Below, in pieces: positions 1 through 6,059 of a stretch of DNA of 6,123 bases. Position numbers and translations under genes: made by a program. The notes under the pieces were generated by a model that worked only from the letters and a program-made list of their open reading frames with translations, had not been told where the DNA came from and did no database searches. How positions within the stretch are numbered: position 1 is the first letter of the stretch; every line of letters starts with the position of its first letter. The DNA comes from an uncultured Rhizobiaceae group bacterium (GTDB lineage Bacteria > Pseudomonadota > Alphaproteobacteria > Rhizobiales > Rhizobiaceae). The DNA is taken from positions 1-6,123 of the forward strand of contig CALLHT010000024.1 in NCBI GenBank assembly GCA_938009335.1, in the 5' to 3' direction.

Positions 1-2472
1 GCACTTCATTTTATGTATCAACTCGCGTTTTGCGCGACGGCAGCAACGCTGATTTCGGGCGCTGTCTCTGAACGGATGACCTATACTGGCTACATTGTGA
101 TTACCGTCGCAATGGCGGCGATTATTTATCCGATGTTCGGCCATCTTGTTTGGGGCAATGCTCTCATTCTCAATAATCCGGCTTTTCTCTCTGATATCGG
201 CTTTATAGACTACGCCGGTTCGACCGTAGTGCATGTGATCGGTGGTGCTGCAGCTCTGGCAGCCATCATCAAGCTGGGGCCGCGTATAGGCCGTTACGAT
301 GCTGAAGGTAAACTGCAGAAAATGCGTGGGCATTCCAGCTTGCTTGCCAACCTTGGCGTTATGGTTCTCGTGATCGGTTGGATCGGCTTCAATGCTGGTG
401 CGTCACGGCCCGGTTCTTCTGAATTTTCAGCAATTGTGTTGAATACGATTGCCGCCCTCAGCTTTGGGGGGCTTGCCGGGGTTCTGCATGACGCCTGCGA
501 CAGGAGCGGTGTCTTTCAGCCACGTTCTGCACGAAATGGTATCCTCGGTGGATTGGTAGCAATTACTGCGGGTTGTGCATTTGTGGAACTTTATGGTGCG
601 ATGGTGATTGGGTTCATCGGTGGTATGGCGGCTGTCTTTAGTTCCAATATGATTGCGGAAGAACTTAAGCTGGATGATCCGGTTGATGTGGTAGCCGTTC
701 ATCTGGTTGCTGGCGCGGTTGGCACAATTCTTGTTGCTTTCTTAGCAAAACCAGAACTCCTCGAAATGGCATGGCACCATCAATTTCTGATCCAGATTGC
801 GGGCGTTCTTATTGCATCTGTTTGGTCATTTAGTGTGACCTGGATCGCAATGAGTGCTGCTGAAAAATTGATTGCCTTGCGTGTTACTCCTGAGGAAGAA
901 GAAATCGGCTTGAACATCAGTGAGCATGATGATGAGTTTGATGTTGAAACCATGACGCAATTGCTGAAGCGGCACTCTGAGAGTAATGCAGAGCCAAATG
1001 ATGGCGTTGAAATTGGCGATGAAACGATTGGCGACGTTGCCACTTATCGAAATGAGAAGCTCTCTTCTTTTGCCAAGATCGTTACAGAGGCGAAAGCCGA
1101 TCAAGAGAAAGTTGTTCGCGCTGAAACGCAGATAACCCACCTTTCGACGCGGGATCATCTCACCAATCTTCACAACCGTTCTTCCTTTCAGGAACTGACC
1201 AACAATCACATCGCGACTCAGGAAGCTACCAACTATGCGGTTTTGTATTTGGATCTTGATGGTTTCAAAAGCATCAACGATAGTTTTGGCCATGGTGTTG
1301 GTGACCAGATGCTTTGCGAAGTCGGTAGACGCATAGAATTTGCAGCGGGCAAAGATGCAATTGTTTCGCGCTTTGGTGGTGATGAGTTCGTGGTGTTCTT
1401 ACCTCTGCCTGAAAACGATTTAAAGCGCTGGAAGATGATCTCAATGCGCATGATCCGCATGGTGAGCGATAAAATTTTACTGGATAATCTTGAACTTTAC
1501 GTAGGGCTTTCAATCGGCGTTGCGCTGTGTCCAGATCACAACACTTCAGTCGATGAACTTCTTCGTCTTGCGGATATGGCTCTGTATGAAGCGAAAGCTG
1601 AAGGCAAGGGCAGGTTTGTTCTGTTCGAAATCGCGATGCAGGCACGTGTGGAGCGGCGTAAACAGCTTGAGATTGATATGCGGGCAGGACTTTCCAGAAA
1701 CGAGTTCCACACTGTGTATCAACCGCAATATGAAACCAAGGGCGGGGGCTTGATCGGGTTTGAGGCTTTGATGCGCTGGGAGCATCCCGAATATGGTGCA
1801 ATTTCTCCGGCAGAGTTCATCCCGATTGCTGAAGAGACCGGCTTGATTGTGGAACTGAGTGAAGGTCTTATTCGCACTGCGTGTGAGGCTGCTGCGCAAT
1901 GGCCTACGATTAATGGAAAGCATTGCCAATTGGGGGTCAACATTTCTCCGATTCAGTTCCTGAAACTCGACGTCTGCGGCATGTTGCGGGAAGTCCTATC
2001 TGAAACCGGCCTAAGCCCACATTTGCTTGAAATCGAGATTACAGAAAGTACTCTTATTCAGGATATGGAAGAGACAACGCGTGTTCTTGATGAAATCCGC
2101 CAACTCGGTGTGAAGATTGCTATTGATGATTTTGGTACGGGATATTCCTCACTCAATTATCTCCAAAAGTTCCCGATTGATCGCTTGAAGGTTGATAAGT
2201 CTTTCATCTCCGAAATCAGTGATGAGAATTCGGAAGCCCAGATTGTGGATACCATTTTGCAACTGGGTAGAAGCCTTGGTTTAAGCGTCATTGCAGAAGG
2301 TGTGGAAACTGCCGCACAACACAACAAATTGCGTCAGATGAACTGTGACCAGGTTCAAGGGTTCTTGTTCTCACCGCCAGTTTCTTTGGCACGTGCGGTG
2401 TCCTTGATTTGCGATGCAAATGACTCAGGACAGGGCTTGAACGGGATGGGTGTGGAAAATCGCTCTGCTTGA
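1..2472 (+). CDS. Amt-type ammonium channel fused to GGDEF and EAL domains (5' partial)
   Basis: The frame is open from base 1, so the start and about the first third of the Amt domain lie upstream; the ATG at 13 is internal. Visible protein: 823 residues. Residues 1-300 match the second half of the Amt/MEP/Rh fold, with the pore Trp (151-153), twin-histidine pore residues (232-234, after DYAG; 700-702, after DDPVDV) and a GFNAG motif (385-399). The cytoplasmic tail (EEEEIGLNISEHD) resembles the AmtB tail that contacts PII proteins. A charged, probably coiled-coil linker (about 312-378) leads to a diguanylate cyclase domain (DHLTNLHNR entry motif, GGDEF at 1375-1389, no RxxD I-site). The EAL phosphodiesterase domain follows: EAL 1762-1770, VNISP, EITES, DDFGTG from 2125, KVDKSF, AEGVET and QGFLFS. 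Both catalytic motif sets look intact. Inference: ammonium passage or occupancy at the inner membrane regulates c-di-GMP synthesis and/or hydrolysis. Confidence 0.96.
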   Translation, partial: ALHFMYQLAFCATAATLISGAVSERMTYTGYIVITVAMAAIIYPMFGHLVWGNALILNNPAFLSDIGFIDYAGSTVVHVIGGAAALAAIIKLGPRIGRYDAEGKLQKMRGHSSLLANLGVMVLVIGWIGFNAGASRPGSSEFSAIVLNTIAALSFGGLAGVLHDACDRSGVFQPRSARNGILGGLVAITAGCAFVELYGAMVIGFIGGMAAVFSSNMIAEELKLDDPVDVVAVHLVAGAVGTILVAFLAKPELLEMAWHHQFLIQIAGVLIASVWSFSVTWIAMSAAEKLIALRVTPEEEEIGLNISEHDDEFDVETMTQLLKRHSESNAEPNDGVEIGDETIGDVATYRNEKLSSFAKIVTEAKADQEKVVRAETQITHLSTRDHLTNLHNRSSFQELTNNHIATQEATNYAVLYLDLDGFKSINDSFGHGVGDQMLCEVGRRIEFAAGKDAIVSRFGGDEFVVFLPLPENDLKRWKMISMRMIRMVSDKILLDNLELYVGLSIGVALCPDHNTSVDELLRLADMALYEAKAEGKGRFVLFEIAMQARVERRKQLEIDMRAGLSRNEFHTVYQPQYETKGGGLIGFEALMRWEHPEYGAISPAEFIPIAEETGLIVELSEGLIRTACEAAAQWPTINGKHCQLGVNISPIQFLKLDVCGMLREVLSETGLSPHLLEIEITESTLIQDMEETTRVLDEIRQLGVKIAIDDFGTGYSSLNYLQKFPIDRLKVDKSFISEISDENSEAQIVDTILQLGRSLGLSVIAEGVETAAQHNKLRQMNCDQVQGFLFSPPVSLARAVSLICDANDSGQGLNGMGVENRSA

Positions 2473-2522
2473 ATCTGATCGATGGTCTTGAAATTTTCTG
2501 AATGTATCGCCACAACAGGGCT

Positions 2523-3245
2523 ATGAAAACATTCTTAGTCCGTACACTGCTTTGCTTACTCATTGCGCCCTTTCTGCTTGCCGCATCTTCATTTGCAAGC
2601 GAGAGGGGTGAGCAGGTAGTGCTGCTGCATGGCATCTTCCGATCATCATCGCATATGGAAGACTTGGAAGAGGTTCTCAAAGCCAAAGGTTTTACGGTTT
2701 TCAATCTTGATTATCCTTCAACTGAGTTCCCGTTGGACCAGTTGGCCTCGATGGTTGCGAAGGATGTTCGCGAGAAGATTGATCCGTCAAAGCCAGTCCA
2801 CTTTGTAGGCTATTCAATGGGCGGCATCGTTACCCGCATTGTGCTAAATAAATATCGGCCGGATAATCTCGGGCGGGTCGTGCAACTGGCCTCTCCCAAT
2901 GGCGGCAGTGAGGTTGCCGACTTTCTAAAAGAGAATTGGTTATATGAAACGTTTTACGGGCCCGCCGGTCAGCAATTGGTGACCCAAGGTGGCGGCATTG
3001 AAGAACTGATGGGGAAAGTCGATTATCCACTGGGAGTGGTCGCTGGTAATTTTTCTATTGATCCCGTGTCGTCACACATCATTCCCGGTGATGATGATGG
3101 TAAGGTTTCGGTTGAAAGTACAAAAGTGCCCGGCATGAAGGATCATGTGGTCGTGTATGCCTCTCATACTTTCTTTCCTCAGAATGACACGGTGCATGCA
3201 CAAACACTGAACTTTCTAAGGTTCGGAAGTTTTATCAAAAATTGA
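2523..3245 (+). CDS. secreted lipase/esterase-like alpha/beta hydrolase
   Basis: 240 residues from this start. Residues 1-25 form a signal peptide: basic MKTFLVR, a Leu-rich core, and an SFA cleavage site before SERGEQ, so the product is probably periplasmic or secreted. The mature part opens with the VVLLHGIF strand-loop (oxyanion-hole HG), followed by the nucleophile elbow GYSMGG (Ser98, 2814-2816), SPNGGS, an acid loop GDDDGKVSVES (Asp192, 3096-3098) and the catalytic His in YASHTFF (His215, 3165-3167). The triad is therefore complete. The small size and GYSMGG / DGxVSVES pattern fit the DUF676/PGAP1-like lipase-esterase group; the substrate cannot be told. An in-frame ATG at 2502 adds MYRHNRA. 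Neither start has a good Shine-Dalgarno (AGGG sits only 2 nt before 2523); I chose 2523 because it gives the more typical signal peptide. It begins 30-50 nt after the Amt-GGDEF-EAL stop on the same strand, so co-transcription is possible. Confidence 0.9.
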   Translation: MKTFLVRTLLCLLIAPFLLAASSFASERGEQVVLLHGIFRSSSHMEDLEEVLKAKGFTVFNLDYPSTEFPLDQLASMVAKDVREKIDPSKPVHFVGYSMGGIVTRIVLNKYRPDNLGRVVQLASPNGGSEVADFLKENWLYETFYGPAGQQLVTQGGGIEELMGKVDYPLGVVAGNFSIDPVSSHIIPGDDDGKVSVESTKVPGMKDHVVVYASHTFFPQNDTVHAQTLNFLRFGSFIKN

Positions 3246-3378
3246 GACTCGCATAATTGGCGCTTTCTTTCCAATATTTTGGCGAGATAGAGCCAATTCT
3301 TTCCCTTTGTGCTCTCGGTTTGAAATCTCATTCCTTCGGTTTTGCGCGGAAATCCCCAACTATGGTCAACCAGACTGT

Positions 3379-3393
3379 GGTGGCGAAACCACC
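3379..3393 (+). repeat. small hairpin just upstream of a ribosome binding site
   Basis: GGTGG (3379-3383) and CCACC (3389-3393) form a 5-bp GC-rich stem with a cgaaa loop. It ends 8 nt before the AGGAG of the 137-residue gene, so it may affect ribosome access or mark an mRNA end. It is short enough to be chance. Confidence 0.3.
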
Positions 3394-3401
3394 CGCGAAA
3401 C

Positions 3402-3406
3402 AGGAG
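3402..3406 (+). promoter_or_regulatory. Shine-Dalgarno AGGAG deciding the start of the 137-residue gene
   Basis: AGGAG lies 6 nt before the ATG at 3413. It selects this start over the in-frame TTG at 3257 and ATG at 3362, which lack such a motif. Confidence 0.75.
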
Positions 3407-3412
3407 AAGATC

Positions 3413-3826
3413 ATGACGAATATTCTGCCGTTCATCAAAAAAATTGAGACACCGGCTTTTGCTCTTGAGAAGCAAGCATTGTCGGTCGTGCTTTATCTCA
3501 AAAGGTTGCAGCGCTCAGGAGAACTGTTGCATCAGCACACGGAGTTTGAAATCCGCGACCAAGTAATGACTCACTTGCTTGTGACAGCGGGCGTAGAGTT
3601 TGATTTGCTCGAAGCACCTTCACCTGCGCCTGAGCGTGCGAGCATTCGGTCAATTACACGAGAGCGTTATGGTCTTGCGCTCAAGCCAGGAAGCGACGGG
3701 GTGGATGCAAAAGAGCTCTTGGTAGATTGGCCAATTGATGCCTTGGTTCAGTATGTGTTGGACCACGAGGTTCCTGTTGATCCAAGAGACATGCCCGGCT
3801 TCGAAGAGAAACGGCTGGCCGGATAA
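3413..3826 (+). CDS. hypothetical protein, 137 residues
   Basis: I do not recognise this protein. The start at 3413 is supported by AGGAG at 3402-3406, 6 nt upstream. The open frame runs back to a TTG at 3257 and an ATG at 3362, but neither has a ribosome binding site. The product is soluble, with no signal peptide or membrane segment. Its N-terminal half (about residues 5-60) looks helical (ILPFIKKIE, LSVVLYLKRLQ, RDQVMTHLLVTAGVEFDLL). A Pro/Ala-rich turn (APSPAPERAS) leads to a second helical part with an acidic segment (ALVQYVLDHEVPVDPRD) and a short basic end. No cysteines, metal-ligand clusters or known catalytic motifs are visible. It starts 167 nt after the hydrolase and is the last plus-strand gene before the convergent region. 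Reality as a gene is likely from the ribosome binding site and protein-like composition; function is unknown. Confidence 0.75.
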   Translation: MTNILPFIKKIETPAFALEKQALSVVLYLKRLQRSGELLHQHTEFEIRDQVMTHLLVTAGVEFDLLEAPSPAPERASIRSITRERYGLALKPGSDGVDAKELLVDWPIDALVQYVLDHEVPVDPRDMPGFEEKRLAG

Positions 3827-3842
3827 ATTGAGTCTGGACCCT

Positions 3843-3888
3843 AAGAGAAGAAAGCGACAGGGGTATCATGTGTGGAAGCCCCTGTCGC
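3843..3888 (-). terminator. Rho-independent terminator, minus direction
   Basis: A perfect 10-bp stem, GCGACAGGGG (3854-3863) against CCCCTGTCGC (3879-3888), with a 15-nt loop. On the minus strand the stem is followed by TTTCTTCTCTT (3843-3853), a reasonable U-rich tail. On the plus strand it is followed by caatgcgg, so it should not terminate the plus-strand gene efficiently. It lies 323 nt beyond the stop of the only large minus-strand gene, which suggests that a closer minus-strand transcript ends here. Confidence 0.6.
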
Positions 3889-3891
3889 CAA

Positions 3892-3921
3892 TGCGGTTAC
3901 AACGCCCCGGTTGTAACCGCA
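3892..3921. repeat. perfect 12-bp inverted repeat (hairpin)
   Basis: TGCGGTTACAAC (3892-3903) pairs perfectly with GTTGTAACCGCA (3910-3921) around a 6-nt loop, gccccg. It sits 3 nt from the terminator stem at 3854-3888, giving two tandem hairpins. No T-tract follows on either strand, so it is not a terminator by itself. It could be an RNA structural element, a protein-binding dyad or part of a repeated intergenic element. Confidence 0.7.
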
Positions 3922-4081
3922 GGGCCGCATCTCCTCAGTAAAGTACTGTTTCAACGCAGCAAGAACGGCCGACCCAGCCCCATTAGGATCGACCGAACTG
4001 GTTTGGCCCACAGTCCCCATATTCATCAGGCCTTGTAAGCAAACACCGAGTTTATGTGTAGATTGGTCTCAGGCATTCGCG

Positions 4082-4105
4082 CTTCGCTCACGCCCCGTAG
4101 CGAAG
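4082..4105. repeat. 7-bp inverted repeat, arms CTTCGCT / AGCGAAG
   Basis: The arms at 4082-4088 and 4099-4105 pair perfectly. Two further pairs (AC/GT) are possible inside, across a one-base bulge, leaving a gcccc loop like the one in the 3892-3921 hairpin. Function unknown; it could be the 5' structure of a minus-strand RNA ending at about 3843. Confidence 0.5.
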
Positions 4106-4125
4106 TACACAGCGGTTATGTTGTT

Positions 4126-4172
4126 TTTTACCTGAACGTAAAAGTTACTTACGGTAACATGACGTAAAGTTA
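4126..4172. repeat. cluster of GTAA/TTAC dyads and direct repeats
   Basis: Visible elements are TTTTAC-ctgaac-GTAAAA (4126-4143), GTTAC-ttacg-GTAAC (4144-4158), and a near-direct repeat ACGTAAAAGTTA (4136-4147) / ACGTAAAGTTA (4162-4172) 26 nt apart. This density in 47 nt suggests an operator array, but no regulator can be assigned and no good promoter hexamers flank it. The region is AT-rich, which raises the chance of coincidence. Confidence 0.4.
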
Positions 4173-4210
4173 TTAAAAATACTAATTAAAACAATATCTT
4201 AGAATTCATG

Positions 4211-5932
4211 TTATTGCTGTAATTCTGCATACCGTTCAGAAGCTTTGGCGCGATCGATACGGTCAGATAGCGTTTTTGCAAGCGTTTTTGAGAAGCCACG
4301 TCTTAAAAATGAGGTGTATGGATTCGTAAGAAAACCTGATTCTGCCTTCGTCAGTTCCGCAACGCCGGTTTCAAGTAAGCTCTCATCGCCGCCACGCTCA
4401 AATGCAAGAATTCGGGCAACGGCAATGAGAGGAGAATCTTTAATCGTAGTTGTAGTCAATACTTCATCAGCTATTCTGTAATCCTCTGTCAGATCGGCGT
4501 GGAGGAACTGATAAAACTGCAACCAGGCCGGGGGAACAGGTGTGAGCTCTGTAGCGCGCCTTAGAGGTTCTCGTGCTGCCTCAAGTTTTCCGATAGAAAC
4601 CAGATAGGCGGCATAGTCGCCAATAATATCACGATCAAATGGGTTGAGGCCGATTGCGCGCTGGGCTGCTTTGATCGCAAGTTCCTCGTTGCCGCTGGTC
4701 TTTTCTACTGCGAAGCGTGCCTGGAATGCTCTGGCATTTGCTTCGTTAAGCTCAATGGCGCGGGTTGCGAGATTGCGAGCGTCTTCCATAGGGTTGTTGG
4801 ACACGTCTTTAAAGTTCCGACGGAAGGCTTCCACATTCAGAAACGCAAGCATTGCATGCATGGATGAAGAAGCATCGCCTGCTTCGATTGCCTGCCGTGC
4901 GCAATTCAATCCGGTTGCATAATTTTGCAGTTCGGCTTTTGCAAAATACTCATAGATCTGCCGGATACAGTTGAGACGCGGCGGTGGCGCGGCGCGGTTT
5001 ATGATGTCTCCATATATTATGCCGTAGGGAGACAGGATGCTTGAGACAATGCTTTCGACACGGTTCAGGTTTGCCACATCACCGCCGGGTTCAGGCGCTA
5101 CAAAGGTGAACCGGTTCGACCACAAGATTTCGCTGGAGCGCGCACGATACAGTGTGACGAAGACATCAAGGTCATTGTTTCTAATCGAATTCGAGAAGAA
5201 CAGATTTACGTTGTAGTCAGATTCAATCTCACTGCTTTCATTTTGCCTTGGAATGATACGATACTCATCAAATCTCGAGAAGGCGACGATAGCGCGGGAG
5301 ATTGCCAAAGATGGGGTGATCCAGGTTGGCATGCCGTTGCGGTCATGTTCAAAGGCATAGCTGATTACAGGTAGGCGTGAGTGTTCATTCAAAAGCTTTG
5401 TGGGTTGAGGTAGCGCGACTTCTTCGCGTGGATGAAGTTGATTGAATAAATATAGGCTCGTGACGCTTAAGGCGATTGCGATCAATCCCACAACCAGTGC
5501 AATTGGGTAACGCGAGAGCAAACCTTGCGGTTTTAGTTCAGTTGCTGCAATCGCGTCAGGAGCATCCTGAATAGGACTTATGGGAATTGGTGCTTCGAAT
5601 TTAATGATCGGAACATAGGTGCCCTTTGGCAGATTAATGCGCGGTGCATCAGCCGGTGCGTCTTCCAGATAGTAATTTTGTATTGCTTGCCTTAGGCGAC
5701 CCGCCATAACGCGAACAGAAGGGTCGGTTCCGGGATCAAACGTTTCCGGCTTGCCGAGCGCATCCACCCCAATGGTGTAGCCTTTAAGGCTGTCGGCTTC
5801 GCCTGCAACCGTTTTGGTGACAATGAAGCGCAGGAAATTCTGCATCTGACTGGAGTTCGCAAACCACTCTGATGCCAGCATTGCGTCTAACGTTTTCAGT
5901 ATGCGTTCATTTTCCTGCTCATTGAACGACAT
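4211..5932 (-). CDS. membrane-anchored regulator-like protein with TolB/FlgO-like and TPR regions
   Basis: 573 residues; ATG at 5932-5930 with AAGGAGGT 10 nt upstream. Residues 7-110 form a cytoplasmic domain known in many Alphaproteobacteria and Acidobacteria, with signatures LKGYTIGVDALG (49-60), FDPGTDPSVRV (65-75), AGRLR and LPKGTYVP (101-108). A single hydrophobic helix (about 142-164) follows, with Arg141 on its N-terminal side, so the C-terminal part is probably periplasmic. Residues 185-310 resemble the TolB-N/FlgO-like module of cyclase-associated proteins (a VFVTLYRA strand, then EILWSNRF). Residues 320-350 carry the only two cysteines (Cys322, Cys344). Residues 360-465 contain TPR-like repeats (ALxxNPxxxD-type turns). 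Such proteins are often annotated 'adenylate cyclase', but no class III cyclase catalytic domain is present. By architecture it resembles a CadC/ToxR-like envelope sensor; DNA binding by the N-terminal domain is inference. Nothing here shows its target. It converges on the plus-strand genes and is transcribed alone in this window. Confidence 0.93.
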   Translation of the reverse strand: MSFNEQENERILKTLDAMLASEWFANSSQMQNFLRFIVTKTVAGEADSLKGYTIGVDALGKPETFDPGTDPSVRVMAGRLRQAIQNYYLEDAPADAPRINLPKGTYVPIIKFEAPIPISPIQDAPDAIAATELKPQGLLSRYPIALVVGLIAIALSVTSLYLFNQLHPREEVALPQPTKLLNEHSRLPVISYAFEHDRNGMPTWITPSLAISRAIVAFSRFDEYRIIPRQNESSEIESDYNVNLFFSNSIRNNDLDVFVTLYRARSSEILWSNRFTFVAPEPGGDVANLNRVESIVSSILSPYGIIYGDIINRAAPPPRLNCIRQIYEYFAKAELQNYATGLNCARQAIEAGDASSSMHAMLAFLNVEAFRRNFKDVSNNPMEDARNLATRAIELNEANARAFQARFAVEKTSGNEELAIKAAQRAIGLNPFDRDIIGDYAAYLVSIGKLEAAREPLRRATELTPVPPAWLQFYQFLHADLTEDYRIADEVLTTTTIKDSPLIAVARILAFERGGDESLLETGVAELTKAESGFLTNPYTSFLRRGFSKTLAKTLSDRIDRAKASERYAELQQ

Positions 5933-5942
5933 AAAAAATTCT

Positions 5943-5950
5943 ACCTCCTT
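5943..5950 (-). promoter_or_regulatory. near-perfect Shine-Dalgarno for the 573-residue gene
   Basis: The minus strand reads AAGGAGGT at 5950-5943, a full match to the 16S rRNA 3' end, with a 10-nt A/T-rich spacer to the ATG at 5932. This fixes the start and suggests efficient translation. Confidence 0.8.
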
Positions 5951-6029
5951 TACCGCCCCTCAGCAGCCATAAGGTAGAGCAAACTCCATTCACATTAAAG
6001 GAGATACCTCTCAGCCTGGTGATATCCAG

Positions 6030-6059
6030 ATTACAAGATGGCATGACGGTTTCAAGCAA
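6030..6059 (-). promoter_or_regulatory. possible sigma70-type promoter for the 573-residue gene
   Basis: On the minus strand TTGCTT (6059-6054) and TGTAAT (6035-6030) are separated by 18 nt. An alternative is TTGAAA (6055-6050) with TAATCT (6033-6028) and a 16-nt spacer. The hexamers are imperfect; either would give a leader of about 90 nt. No operator dyad is evident nearby. Weak call. Confidence 0.25.

Larger units (their letters stand above)
3827..4210. other. palindrome-rich convergent intergenic region
   Basis: 384 nt between the converging 137-residue gene (+) and 573-residue gene (-). Contents in order: a minus-direction terminator hairpin (3854-3888); a second perfect hairpin (3892-3921); a small dyad CAGTA-aag-TACTG (3936-3948); a minus-strand open frame of 61 codons from ATG 4026 to TAG 3841; a dyad with arms CTTCGCT/AGCGAAG (4082-4105); a cluster of GTAA/TTAC repeats (4126-4172); and an AT-rich tract (about 4165-4210). 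The minus-strand frame reads protein-like over its first 35 codons (VDPNGAG, then AVLAALKQYFTEEM) and has a weak AAGG upstream at 4031-4034. However, it reads through both hairpins and stops beyond the terminator stem, so I do not call it a gene. Either a small RNA or the remnant of a lost gene would fit. Confidence 0.6.

Noticed and set aside
826..1293. 155-codon open frame on the minus strand
   Set aside because: Antisense to the Amt linker and GGDEF start; no supporting ribosome binding site or domain seen.
1274..1801. 175-codon open frame on the minus strand
   Set aside because: It lies wholly inside the GGDEF-EAL coding region, whose conserved motifs explain the sequence; the antisense protein is Cys/His/Arg-rich and lacks a recognisable family.
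2288..2704. 138-codon open frame on the minus strand
   Set aside because: Covers the end of the EAL domain and the start of the hydrolase in antisense; both plus-strand genes have clear motifs.
3892..3921. Integron attC-like site
   Set aside because: The arms do not carry the RYYYAAC/GTTRRRY core layout, and no cassette or integrase context is present.
3735..3941. 68-codon plus-strand open frame
   Set aside because: Overlaps the end of the 137-residue gene in another frame and runs into the hairpins; no ribosome binding site.
4165..4210. Possible terminator directly after the 573-residue gene
   Set aside because: The stretch is AT-rich but has no GC-rich stem ahead of a T-tract in the minus direction.
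5985..6020. GCTGAGAGG string in the leader of the 573-residue gene, recalling the first conserved part of the TPP riboswitch
   Set aside because: The second conserved part (CTGGATAATGCCAGCG-like) and the expected stems are absent, and the gene has no link to thiamine.
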